Source: Arcicella sp043769985 (GTDB lineage: Bacteria; Bacteroidota; Bacteroidia; Cytophagales; Spirosomataceae). Taken from it: a stretch of 30,536 bases of DNA. Below the pieces are notes generated by a model. That model searched no databases and was not told the DNA's origin. It saw nothing but the letters and a program-made list of their open reading frames with translations. Within the stretch, counting starts at the first letter, position 1; every line of letters begins with the position of its first letter. This document shows, one piece after another, positions 1 through 7,127 of the stretch. Made by a program: the position numbers and the translations under genes. The DNA lies in the NCBI GenBank assembly GCA_043769985.1, contig JAYVIV010000271.1:1-30536 (forward strand), written 5' to 3'.

Positions 1-140
1 CTGCTGACAGCAGTATGTCAGGAGCCCCCCCTGGCGCATCCGAACGCGGCGGTAGGAAACGGCCCGCTCGGGCAAGTCCCTCGGGTCGCCGGCGCACTGG
101 CGGCACAAAGCAGGGGAGGCAGCGTGGCGCTGCCTCCCCT
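1..140. other. GC-rich structured segment, possible ncRNA or repeat fragment
   Basis: This segment is dominated by G and C, while everything after about position 140 is strongly AT-rich. It holds several short hairpins: CTGCT/AGCAG at 1-13, GCCCG/CGGGC near 63-74, and a perfect 13-bp stem at 112-140. Three reading frames are open across much of it, but that is expected from GC richness and none looks like a protein I know. I compared it from memory with RNase P RNA, SRP RNA, tmRNA and common riboswitches and saw none of their conserved cores. A structured RNA, a fragment of a GC-rich mobile or repeat element, or the tail of something left of the window are all possible. Confidence 0.4.
112..140. 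other. Perfect 13-bp GC-rich hairpin
   Basis: AGGGGAGGCAGCG (112-124) is followed by the loop TGG and its exact reverse complement (128-140). The stem is very stable for this AT-rich genome. No T-tract follows on either strand, so it is not a standard intrinsic terminator. It directly abuts the heptamer repeat at the end of the glycosyltransferase gene, which is transcribed towards it. Confidence 0.75.
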
Positions 141-173
141 AACTGCTAACTGCTAACTGCTAACTGCTAACTG
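141..173. repeat. Heptamer tandem repeat (AACTGCT), about 4.7 copies
   Basis: Four perfect AACTGCT units (141-168) plus AACTG. The repeat runs into the 3' end of the minus-strand glycosyltransferase gene. Its stop codon and last few residues (TVSS) are encoded inside the repeat. Confidence 0.9.
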
Positions 174-1353
174 TCTTAAAATATTCCAGAATAACTTTTG
201 CGTAGTTTTCAGCTTTATTTAGTTCTGCAAAAGCCTTCATTTTTTCTTTATTTCCGATTGAAAACTCATTTTCAAGAAGCATTTCTAACTTTTCTTTTAG
301 GTTATTTTCAATGGTAATTCCTAATTCATTTTCCACCACTATTTTTCCCATCAATCCGAAAGTGCTTGCGATTAAAGGTTTTTGTGCCGCCGCCGCCCTC
401 ACCATAATAGCACTCATGCCAAAGTGTTGATGATACAGTGCGAGAGCATAATCTGCCACTTTAAAATACTGCTGTATGTCTTCGTCTTTAACGAAAGTAT
501 CTCTCACAACTATTTGAAAATCAGTTACTTCTTTAATTTTATGTAGTTGAATATCAAATAATTTTCGTTCGTTTTCTTCCCACGGACCCACAATTAAAAG
601 ACAACCCTTCTTAGATTTTTCTCTTGAAATTTCGCCTATTGCTTTCATTACATCTGTAATTCCTTTACGAGAATCAAGATACCCAAAAATTAAAAACACA
701 ATTTTAGATTCATCTATACCCAACCTTTCCTTCACTTCAGACTTTGTCTTTGTGGTTGGATAAACCTGAACAGGGTCAGGCAAGAATTGAACTTTATCGG
801 TGTGCCAATTCTCCTTGATATAATCAGTAGCGAAAGGGTCGAGGTTGAATAAAGAATCTAAACTTTTATTTTTTACGAAATATTTTAAGGTAATATTTTT
901 ACGCCAATAGTTCAGTTTTTCTTTCCAAGAAGTGGCAGGATAATTAACTAAAGTTGGGCGAAACAATATCCCCGAAATTGGGCAAGGGGAGGCTGGTTGA
1001 GTTAGAACCGCTAATTGTAAATAATCAATATACATAAAAAAGCCCAAAACGGCATTGTACTTTTTTGCATATTGACAAAATAAGTCCCATTCCAAAATCG
1101 ACCGCTTGAAAACTGTCTTTGGTTTCTGCCATTCGGTAAATTCAATTTCAGAAAATTTTATCCATTGAACTCTTGGGGATAGCGTTTTTTGAAGAATTTG
1201 AGGGTGTTTTATAAAAAAATCGGGGCTTACTAAAACGATTAATTTATAAGGATAATCATTCTGGAGAAAATTTATTATCAAATGATACAGGTATCCAGAA
1301 TGATGTCCGCTTGCGTCTGGTTCAAAAATGAGGATATTTTTAGGTAATGCCAT
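160..1353 (-). CDS. Glycosyltransferase, family-1/GT4-like
   Basis: A 397-residue cytoplasmic protein with a two-lobed GT-B glycosyltransferase layout. The N-terminal lobe opens with MALPKNILIFEPDASGHHSG, a glycine/histidine-rich loop after the first beta strand. The C-terminal lobe has the donor-binding features KIVFLIFGYLDSRKGI and GCLLIVGPW, followed by the FGMSAIMVRAAAAQKPLIAS stretch where GT4 enzymes bind the nucleotide sugar. The usual EX7E pair is not evident, so it is a divergent member. I chose the ATG at 1353; a TTG at 1374 would extend it by 7 residues into the upstream gene. It is the last gene of a probable operon with the pentapeptide protein (7-nt gap) and another glycosyltransferase, suggesting exopolysaccharide or surface glycan synthesis. 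Donor and acceptor cannot be told. The last codons lie in a heptamer repeat. Confidence 0.8.
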   Translation of the reverse strand: MALPKNILIFEPDASGHHSGYLYHLIINFLQNDYPYKLIVLVSPDFFIKHPQILQKTLSPRVQWIKFSEIEFTEWQKPKTVFKRSILEWDLFCQYAKKYNAVLGFFMYIDYLQLAVLTQPASPCPISGILFRPTLVNYPATSWKEKLNYWRKNITLKYFVKNKSLDSLFNLDPFATDYIKENWHTDKVQFLPDPVQVYPTTKTKSEVKERLGIDESKIVFLIFGYLDSRKGITDVMKAIGEISREKSKKGCLLIVGPWEENERKLFDIQLHKIKEVTDFQIVVRDTFVKDEDIQQYFKVADYALALYHQHFGMSAIMVRAAAAQKPLIASTFGLMGKIVVENELGITIENNLKEKLEMLLENEFSIGNKEKMKAFAELNKAENYAKVILEYFKTVSS

Positions 1354-1360
1354 GTCTGAT

Positions 1361-1933
1361 TTATTCAATCTCAATATTGTATTTTTCTAATAATCCAGCC
1401 AGACTTGTTGATGAAAATTTAGCTTTTTTTATTTTATTTTTTTCAGGATTAATTGAGAAATTGTAGGCAGTTCTGAAATCAACTTTTTCTAAAAAAGAGT
1501 TGTCAAATTTAGCCCCCATTAAGTTACAATTATCAAAAGTTAATCCGCCTAAATTACTTTCTCCAAAATCTACCTCTTCCAAATTACAATCCTTAAATTT
1601 TGAATTTTTTAAGGCTAATTTATAGAAAGAAGAAAGATTTAATTGGCAATTTTCAAAGTGAATGGCAAATCCAAAGGTATTACATTCTTCAAATTTAACC
1701 CCTAATAATTTGCAATCTTTAATCTTGCAGTCCTTGAAAGCAGTATTTGAAACTTTTACCAGGCTAAAATCACAATGGTTAAAAGTACAATCGGTAAAAT
1801 TAATGGTTGATAAATGGGTGTTTGCGAAAATGCAATTCTTAAAAATACAGTTCTCGTAATCTCCTTTTGCCAAAGATTCATCCAAATACGATTTACCTTG
1901 AAAAAGTTGATCTTCAGTAAAAATTCTTTCCAT
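1361..1933 (-). CDS. Pentapeptide-repeat protein, Qnr/MfpA-like
   Basis: A 190-residue protein with most of its length in pentapeptide repeats of the A(D/N)LXX type, for example CIFKNCIFANTHLSTINFTD and SKFKDCNLEEVDFGESNLGG. Such repeats form a right-handed quadrilateral beta helix. Length and C-terminal shape (an insertion YNFSINPEKNKIKKAKFS, then a short helix ending GLLEKYNIEIE) resemble the Qnr/MfpA subgroup, which mimics DNA and protects gyrase. That function is inferred, not shown. It starts at an ATG and sits between two glycosyltransferase genes (32-nt gap upstream, 7-nt gap downstream), so it is probably co-transcribed. No signal peptide is visible, so it should be cytoplasmic. Confidence 0.85.
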   Translation of the reverse strand: MERIFTEDQLFQGKSYLDESLAKGDYENCIFKNCIFANTHLSTINFTDCTFNHCDFSLVKVSNTAFKDCKIKDCKLLGVKFEECNTFGFAIHFENCQLNLSSFYKLALKNSKFKDCNLEEVDFGESNLGGLTFDNCNLMGAKFDNSFLEKVDFRTAYNFSINPEKNKIKKAKFSSTSLAGLLEKYNIEIE

Positions 1934-1965
1934 ATAAAATTCGATGTTGAGGTATTGATTTACAA

Positions 1966-3066
1966 TTACAAAACACTTTTATAAACCTCAAACGTTTCCT
2001 TCGCTTTCTTATCAGACGAAAACGCTTTTTGACGAATTAATCCTTTGTTTTTTAGGGATATACGTAATTCGTTATTAGAAATAACTTCCTCTAATTTATG
2101 GCTTAAATCGTCCTTATTGTTAGCTTCAAAATATAAAGCTGCATCTTCTGCCACTTCGGGAAAACACGAGGCATCACTTAAAACTACTGGACATCCACAG
2201 GCAAATGCTTCTAAAATCGGAATGCCAAAACCCTCATAAAGCGAAGGATAAACAAAGGCTATTGCTCGTTGGTATAGGGCAAAAAGCGTATTATCACTAT
2301 AAAAATGTTGGTGAATTACTTGGTCTTCAATTCCCAAAATCTTCATCATCACTGTTTCTTGCTCCGTAAAATTGCCTCCTCCCGCACAGAGTAAAACAAT
2401 GTCTGGATGCTTTTTGAGAACTGGTTTAATGGATTTCAATAATCCATCAAAATTTTTATAATCATTCCTCGCACCCACATAAAGCAAATAGTTGGAAGGA
2501 GTTTTTAAATGAAAATGTGCGGGTTGTTGATGGTCAATAAAGTTGGTTGAATGATGAACAATAGCAATTTTATCTGCTTTGACTTCGTATAATGTTAATA
2601 AATCTTTTTTTGTATTTTCAGATACTGCAATGATTTTTGAGGCTCGATTCAACAATTCTTGCTTCTGTTCTTTACTGGCGTTGTCTATGTGTTCAAGATT
2701 AAATTTTTCCTTAATACAATCATGATAAGTTAATACAAATGGCTTGTTTTCAATATGTTGCAAAAAATAGCTGTGAAAAAAAGTAGGGTGAAAAATGTCA
2801 AATTTTCCTCTTTGAATTCTATAAATACTATTCAAACGATTCGTTCTTGACACCAACATACTCGTTGGCATAAACCCGAAAATGTGCCTGAATTGTTTCG
2901 GAATTCGGATTGAACTACTTTTTAAATATTCGTTATTTGAAAATTGCAATGCCAATTCTATTCCAACACCCATCGTTGAAAGAGATTCCATCAAATCGTG
3001 GAAATACCGAGCCACTCCGCCGTAGCGTTGCCCCGTAAATGCTTGGTGGTCATAAAGGATTTTCAT
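1966..3066 (-). CDS. Glycosyltransferase family 4
   Basis: A 366-residue retaining GT-B glycosyltransferase. The N-terminal acceptor lobe begins MKILYDHQAFTGQRYGGVAR, with the glycine-rich GGVARY loop. The C-terminal lobe begins near residue 190 with NYLLYVGARNDYKNFDGLL and contains the classic nucleotide-sugar signature YEGFGIPILEAFACGCPVV with the EX7E glutamates E278 and E286. Length is normal for GT4. The start is ATG, 8 nt from the edge of the inverted-repeat element upstream. It is the first gene of a three-gene minus-strand cluster with the pentapeptide-repeat protein and a second glycosyltransferase. The likely role is transfer of hexose or similar sugar to a surface polysaccharide or glycoprotein glycan; exact specificity is unknown. 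Confidence 0.92.
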   Translation of the reverse strand: MKILYDHQAFTGQRYGGVARYFHDLMESLSTMGVGIELALQFSNNEYLKSSSIRIPKQFRHIFGFMPTSMLVSRTNRLNSIYRIQRGKFDIFHPTFFHSYFLQHIENKPFVLTYHDCIKEKFNLEHIDNASKEQKQELLNRASKIIAVSENTKKDLLTLYEVKADKIAIVHHSTNFIDHQQPAHFHLKTPSNYLLYVGARNDYKNFDGLLKSIKPVLKKHPDIVLLCAGGGNFTEQETVMMKILGIEDQVIHQHFYSDNTLFALYQRAIAFVYPSLYEGFGIPILEAFACGCPVVLSDASCFPEVAEDAALYFEANNKDDLSHKLEEVISNNELRISLKNKGLIRQKAFSSDKKAKETFEVYKSVL

Positions 3067-3073
3067 ACGAAAA

Positions 3074-3339
3074 TGTCTGAATTTGGATTCGTTAGATTAA
3101 CGGACTTTTTGGATTTCCAAAATAAAATTAATCTTTTGAATTAAGTAAAATATCTAAGTAGTTGTTCGTATTTCGATGCGTCCGACGCTTCGGTTCGATA
3201 TTCGGAAAATAACTAACTGATAATCAGATATTTATTTCAAATAAAAACGTCGTTTAAATTACATTGATTACTTAGATCTGAAATTAAAGGATTACAATAA
3301 TCCAAAAAATCCTCTAATCTTAAGAACCCAAGTTCAGAC
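3074..3339. repeat. Intergenic element with long imperfect inverted repeats
   Basis: The left arm (3074-3116) and the reverse complement of the right arm (3297-3339) align over 43 bases with about 36 identities; both begin GTCTGAA. A second matching block, ATCTAAGTA (3152-3160) against TACTTAGAT (3269-3277), lies further inward, so the symmetry extends with small gaps. The arms end 7 nt from the start codon of one gene and 3 nt from the stop of the other, filling the whole spacer. The centre holds a small GC-richer patch with GCGTCCGACGC. No coding sequence is present. It may be a MITE-like or interspersed Bacteroidota repeat, and could also end transcription of the aminopeptidase gene. Confidence 0.6.
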
Positions 3340-3342
3340 AAT

Positions 3343-4632
3343 TTAAGAGTTCATTAAATCCTCAATTTCATCCACCTCGATTGGGATATTTTCCATAAGG
3401 TCAATATTGCCAGTTTCCGTAATTAAGAAATTATTTTCCAAGCGAATTCCTAAGCCTTCTTCTTTAATATAAATGCCAGGTTCGATTGTGAATACCATTC
3501 CCGCTTCAAATTTTCTATATTTATTCCAAACATCGTGAACATCTAAACCCAAATGATGAGAAACTCCGTGCATGAAATATTTTTTCAACAACGGACTATC
3601 TGGGTTCTGTTTTTCAACGTCATGACGGTTTAATAATCCTAAATCAATTAATTGGCTTTCCATAAAATTTTCAACTTCTTTCTGATAATCTTCCCACAAA
3701 ACCCCAACTTTCAAAATTGATTGGGCATATTTGAAAACTCTATGGACAGCATTATAGACCGCTCTTTGGCGAGTGGTAAAACGTCCATTTACAGGAATAG
3801 TTCGTGTTAAATCAGAGTTATAATTGGCATATTCTGCGGCAACATCCAACAAAATCAAATCTCCGTCTTTACAAATTTGATTGTTCTCAATGTAATGTAA
3901 TACGCAAGCGTTCGCTCCTGAAGCAATAATTGGACTATATGCAAACCCTTTTGAACGATTCCTCACAAACTCATGAATCAATTCTGCTTCAATTTCGTAT
4001 TCGGTAACATCAGGTTTTACGAAACTCAATAATCTTCTAAATCCTAATTCCGTAATCTGGCAAGCCTTTGTAATTAATTCAATTTCCAATAAATTTTTGA
4101 TGCTTCTCAACTGGTGCATGAATGGTGCAACTCGTTCAAATTTATGCAATGGAAAATGTTCTTTTGCCCAAATGATAAATTTTGTGTCTCTTGTTTGTAC
4201 AGAAGAATGATTGCGAAGATGTTCGTTTGAATTGAGGTAAATATTCTCGGCTTCGTAAACCAACGTATTTAAAACAGTCTCAAATTGACTTGTCCAGTAG
4301 ATTTTTTGAATTCCTGAAACCTTCTGAGCGTGTTCTTTTGTGTATTTATAGCCTTCCCAAATGGCAATTAATTCAGATGTTTCCTTCAAAAAAAGCACCT
4401 CACGATGTTTGGGGTCTGGACAATTTGGAAATAGTAATAGAATTGATTCCTCTTGGTCAATTCCCGTGAGATAGAATAAATCGGAATTTTGATGAAAACC
4501 CATCGTGCCATCTGCATTAGTTGGCATGGGGTCGTTTGAATTGAAAATTGCCAATGATTTTGGCTTCAATAATTGAGCTAATCTTTCACGGTTTTCAATG
4601 AAAAGTGAAGATTGTATTGGTAAGTATTTCAT
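3343..4632 (-). CDS. pepP: Xaa-Pro aminopeptidase (aminopeptidase P, M24B)
   Basis: A 429-residue cytosolic metallopeptidase that removes N-terminal residues preceding proline. The N-terminal AMP_N domain (about 1-150, including GFHQNSDLFYLTGIDQEESI) is followed by the pita-bread catalytic domain. Metal ligands are visible: D263 in LLDVAAEY, D274 in NSDLTRTIP, the histidine stretch HGVSHHLGLDVHD (355-367), E384 in TIEPGIYI and E399 in RLEN. Length matches aminopeptidase P of other bacteria (about 430-440). The ATG overlaps the TAA of the upstream gene by one base (TAATG), so translation of the two is probably coupled. No signal peptide is seen. Confidence 0.95.
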   Translation of the reverse strand: MKYLPIQSSLFIENRERLAQLLKPKSLAIFNSNDPMPTNADGTMGFHQNSDLFYLTGIDQEESILLLFPNCPDPKHREVLFLKETSELIAIWEGYKYTKEHAQKVSGIQKIYWTSQFETVLNTLVYEAENIYLNSNEHLRNHSSVQTRDTKFIIWAKEHFPLHKFERVAPFMHQLRSIKNLLEIELITKACQITELGFRRLLSFVKPDVTEYEIEAELIHEFVRNRSKGFAYSPIIASGANACVLHYIENNQICKDGDLILLDVAAEYANYNSDLTRTIPVNGRFTTRQRAVYNAVHRVFKYAQSILKVGVLWEDYQKEVENFMESQLIDLGLLNRHDVEKQNPDSPLLKKYFMHGVSHHLGLDVHDVWNKYRKFEAGMVFTIEPGIYIKEEGLGIRLENNFLITETGNIDLMENIPIEVDEIEDLMNS

Positions 4633-5258
4633 TAAATAAGGCTTTTAATATTGTGAAGTATATTTACAATTTGGATTAAATCACCATGATTAGTTGCATC
4701 AAACTGACGACTAAGAACATATTTATTGCCTTCCAAAGTAGTAAAATACCAGTTTCTACCAACTTCATAGCAACCAAATATAGGTTTCTCATCACTGTTA
4801 AGAATTTGAGATGCCAACATGGCAGCCAACATTTGAGCTTCTGGATCATTTCCAGATTTCTTCCCCTTTTTTAATTCTTGTAAAAAAAAATAAGGTCTTT
4901 GTGGAGAATTTTTACCCAAAGGGGTTGCCAACATTAAATCAACATTTACATTAATTTCATAATTTTTCGTATTTGTTTTAATATTTCTTTCTAAAAATGC
5001 TTTCACTCTTCCTTTTTCCTCCATTTGTGAAATTTCCATAATTTGAGCAATAAATCTTACTTTCAATTCTTCTTCATTCCAATAATCACCCTCTTCTTGA
5101 TAATGATTTCTAATGATTTCCAATCTTTTCAAATCATGTTCCGAAATTTTAAAATTTGACGAAAACCATTTAGTCATTAAATCAGAACTATTCTCGGTTA
5201 AAAGAGAAAAGCTATTCAATATAATGTCCATATCGAAAGGTAATTTCGGATTTTTCAT
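4632..5258 (-). CDS. Uncharacterised protein, possible PD-(D/E)XK nuclease fold
   Basis: A 208-residue protein I do not recognise by name. The N-terminal half is helical and charged. The C-terminal half has the pattern VDLMLATP, then YFFLQELKKGKKSG, then EAQMLAAMLASQ, then IFGCYEVGRNWYFTTLEGN. An Asp, a Glu-x-Lys and a following Gln-bearing helix in this order resemble the core of PD-(D/E)XK nuclease-like domains such as HsdR N-terminal regions; this is a fold-level inference only. It is expressed as a pair with aminopeptidase P, since its stop overlaps that gene's start. No signal peptide or membrane segment. It may be a nuclease, a DNA-binding relative without activity, or something else. 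Confidence 0.7.
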   Translation of the reverse strand: MKNPKLPFDMDIILNSFSLLTENSSDLMTKWFSSNFKISEHDLKRLEIIRNHYQEEGDYWNEEELKVRFIAQIMEISQMEEKGRVKAFLERNIKTNTKNYEINVNVDLMLATPLGKNSPQRPYFFLQELKKGKKSGNDPEAQMLAAMLASQILNSDEKPIFGCYEVGRNWYFTTLEGNKYVLSRQFDATNHGDLIQIVNILHNIKSLI

Positions 5259-5300
5259 AATTCAATCTGAATAAAGATTAATTTTATTTCATTAGTTATT

Positions 5301-5391
5301 ACTGTAAATAATCTGTGCAAAAAATCTTATAGAAGACGGTCGTCGTCCTTCAAAAGGACGACGACCGTAAAATGCACAGTTTATTTACAGT
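5301..5391. repeat. Nested 91-nt palindrome, MITE-like
   Basis: The outer arms 5301-5319 (ACTGTAAATAATCTGTGCA) and 5373-5391 are reverse complements with one mismatch in 19. Inside is a perfect 15-bp stem, ACGGTCGTCGTCCTT (5336-5350), loop CAA, and its complement (5354-5368). The GC-rich inner stem contrasts with AT-rich arms. It lies 10 nt after the stop of the methyltransferase gene and 42 nt before the start of the next gene. It could be a tiny non-autonomous transposable element or a termination/processing structure; there is no adjacent T-tract and I see no clear target-site duplication. Confidence 0.75.
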
Positions 5392-5401
5392 ATGTATTAG
5401 T

Positions 5402-6172
5402 TTACTTTTTCTCACATAAATAAATAATTTCATCTTTTGGCAAAGCATATCTAATCACTTGATTAACAGGCATTTCCATAACAAATTTATCTTCCGTGAC
5501 GTGCCATCCGCCTTGTTCTAAACGTTTATTGTAATCCCGACCGAATATTCTGAAATGGTCATCTTGCTTAAATAATCGTTCTCGTTCCCTTGGGTCGGTG
5601 ATGGTTTTGTCTTCAAAAGTTGTGGCTAATTTCCAATCTTGTGGAGATTGCATAATAGCCCATCCCGTTGGCTTCAAAACTCTTTTCATTTCGTTCATGC
5701 AACGAATGTCATCTTCCACGTGTTCCAAAACGTGATTGCAAAAAACCACATCGAAGGTATTATCTTCAAAAGGAATATGATGTAAGTCCATTTTTACTTT
5801 TGCCAAAGGAGACTCAATGTCAGCGGTAATGTAATCTAAATTCTTCATCTTTTCAAAACGATCAATGAAGCAATATTCAGGTGCTACGTGAAGGACTTTT
5901 AAATTATCTGTAAAAAAATTTGTCTTTTGTTGTAAATACAAATACATCAAACGGTGGCGTTCCAAAGCTAAGCAATTAGGACAAAGGGCATTCTCACGTG
6001 GTTCTAAGCGACCGTAAGGTAAAAATTTACTAAATGTTGAATCACAAACTGGACATTCAACGTTGTTGCCACTAAGGGTTAAACCGTAAGTCTTTGTGGC
6101 AAAATGGCCGACTAATTGAATATATTTTCTTGGAATATTTCTGAGTGTCCAGCTAATTATGTGCTTAATCAT
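5402..6172 (-). CDS. Class I SAM-dependent methyltransferase with N-terminal Cys4 motif
   Basis: A 256-residue methyltransferase. An N-terminal zinc-ribbon-like motif has cysteines C40, C43, C64 and C67 (ECPVCDSTFSKF and ALCPNCLALERHR). The Rossmann methyltransferase domain follows: VLHVAPEYCF stands at motif I, where the normal GxGxG is replaced by a degenerate form; DYITADIES is the acidic end of strand 2; IPFEDNTFDVVFCNHVLEHV is motif IV of the Methyltransf_11 type, with the helix MNEMKRVLKPTGW after it. The substrate is unknown. Proximity to glycosyltransferases suggests a sugar or glycan-related methyl acceptor, but this is inference and the genes are not in one operon. No signal peptide. 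Confidence 0.85.
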   Translation of the reverse strand: MIKHIISWTLRNIPRKYIQLVGHFATKTYGLTLSGNNVECPVCDSTFSKFLPYGRLEPRENALCPNCLALERHRLMYLYLQQKTNFFTDNLKVLHVAPEYCFIDRFEKMKNLDYITADIESPLAKVKMDLHHIPFEDNTFDVVFCNHVLEHVEDDIRCMNEMKRVLKPTGWAIMQSPQDWKLATTFEDKTITDPRERERLFKQDDHFRIFGRDYNKRLEQGGWHVTEDKFVMEMPVNQVIRYALPKDEIIYLCEKK

Positions 6173-6253
6173 CTAATTGATTTCTTTTTCGTAATGGTTT
6201 TTACAAAGTTAAAAAAACTTATCCATCGTAGGAAGTTTCTTTAATAATAGAGA

Positions 6254-6288
6254 TAAAAAAAGATTCCCGCACTTTTGCACGGGAATTC
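6254..6288 (-). terminator. Intrinsic terminator of the DUF1080 gene
   Basis: On the minus strand the transcript reads ATTCCCG, a 10-nt loop, CGGGAAT, then C and seven T residues. It begins about 38 nt past the stop codon of the DUF1080 gene, a normal distance. Confidence 0.75.
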
Positions 6289-6325
6289 AGTAATTATGGT
6301 TGTTCTCAATAGTAAATTACAAATA

Positions 6326-7084
6326 TTACAACTCACGAATCCAGACATTTCTGAAACTCACCGCATTTCCATGGTCTTGTAAGTGAATCGGTGCTTTTCC
6401 GTGAACAGGGTTGGTTGGTTGACCGATGTAGTTCGTTACACCTTGAATCATGGTATGGTTTTGAACGACAACGCCATTGTGCATTACAGTAATATAGGGT
6501 GGACTTGCAACGCCTCCGTTTATCGTGAATTTTGGGGCAGTATAAATAATGTCATAAACGTTCCAATCGCCCATTTTTGAAGTTACATTCACCAAAGGAG
6601 GACTTTGTTTATAAATTGAACCCGCCTGACCATTTCGATAAGTACGATTATTATACGAATTTAATACCTGCACCTCATAAATTCCTTGAAAGAAAACACC
6701 ACTATTTCCCTTTCCTTGCCCTTTTTTTTCATCTCCTTCAATCGGAGAACGCCATTCAATGTGCAATTGACAATCAGTAAAATGTTTTTTAGTAGAAATT
6801 CCACCAGCACCGCCAACCACAGTCATGGCTCCATCTTCAATTTTCCATTTGGCTACTCCACCATCCTTGGACGACTCCCATTGGTCTAAACTTTTACCAT
6901 CAAACAAAACGACGGCATCGGAAGGAATTGTGCCTGGCGTGATAACTCTAATTTCGGGATCCATGTATTCCGTAGCATCAGGTTTATCAGGATTTTTTTG
7001 GTTAAAACGCATATCCTGACCGTACAAATGAAAGGCAGAAATGGAAACTAATAAGGTAAAAATTAATTTTTTGTTGATTTTCAT
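6326..7084 (-). CDS. Secreted DUF1080 protein (3-keto-disaccharide hydrolase family)
   Basis: A 252-residue exported protein. Residues 1-23 form a signal peptide (basic MKINKK, a hydrophobic core, ending LYGQ). The mature part is a single DUF1080 (now 3-keto-disaccharide hydrolase) beta-jellyroll domain: VVLFDGKSLDQWESSKDG, WKIEDGAMTVVGG, GISTKKHFTDCQLHIEWR, GNSGVFFQGIYEVQVLNS and the closing strand VSFRNVWIREL are hallmark elements. Family members cleave 3-ketoglycosides made by glycoside 3-dehydrogenases. The GMC/subunit-3 pair at 12061-14452 could supply such a substrate, although the genes are 5 kb apart. It is divergent from 7128 with only about 43 nt between starts, and has its own terminator. 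Start ATG. Confidence 0.9.
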   Translation of the reverse strand: MKINKKLIFTLLVSISAFHLYGQDMRFNQKNPDKPDATEYMDPEIRVITPGTIPSDAVVLFDGKSLDQWESSKDGGVAKWKIEDGAMTVVGGAGGISTKKHFTDCQLHIEWRSPIEGDEKKGQGKGNSGVFFQGIYEVQVLNSYNNRTYRNGQAGSIYKQSPPLVNVTSKMGDWNVYDIIYTAPKFTINGGVASPPYITVMHNGVVVQNHTMIQGVTNYIGQPTNPVHGKAPIHLQDHGNAVSFRNVWIREL

Positions 7085-7127
7085 GGAATGTTTTCGTTAG
7101 TTTATGGTGATTTTGAAATATAAAATT

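Noticed and set aside
1..120. Protein-coding reading in the GC-rich start
   Set aside because: Several frames are open on both strands, which is a by-product of GC content; none shows a known domain or a sensible start and stop.
1354..1374. Upstream TTG start of the first glycosyltransferase
   Set aside because: It would overlap the pentapeptide gene by 14 nt; the ATG at 1353 directly precedes the first conserved beta strand.
3185..3205. tRNA-like T-loop (GGTTCGAT) in the intergenic element
   Set aside because: Flanking bases do not form a T-arm or acceptor stem and no anticodon arm is present.
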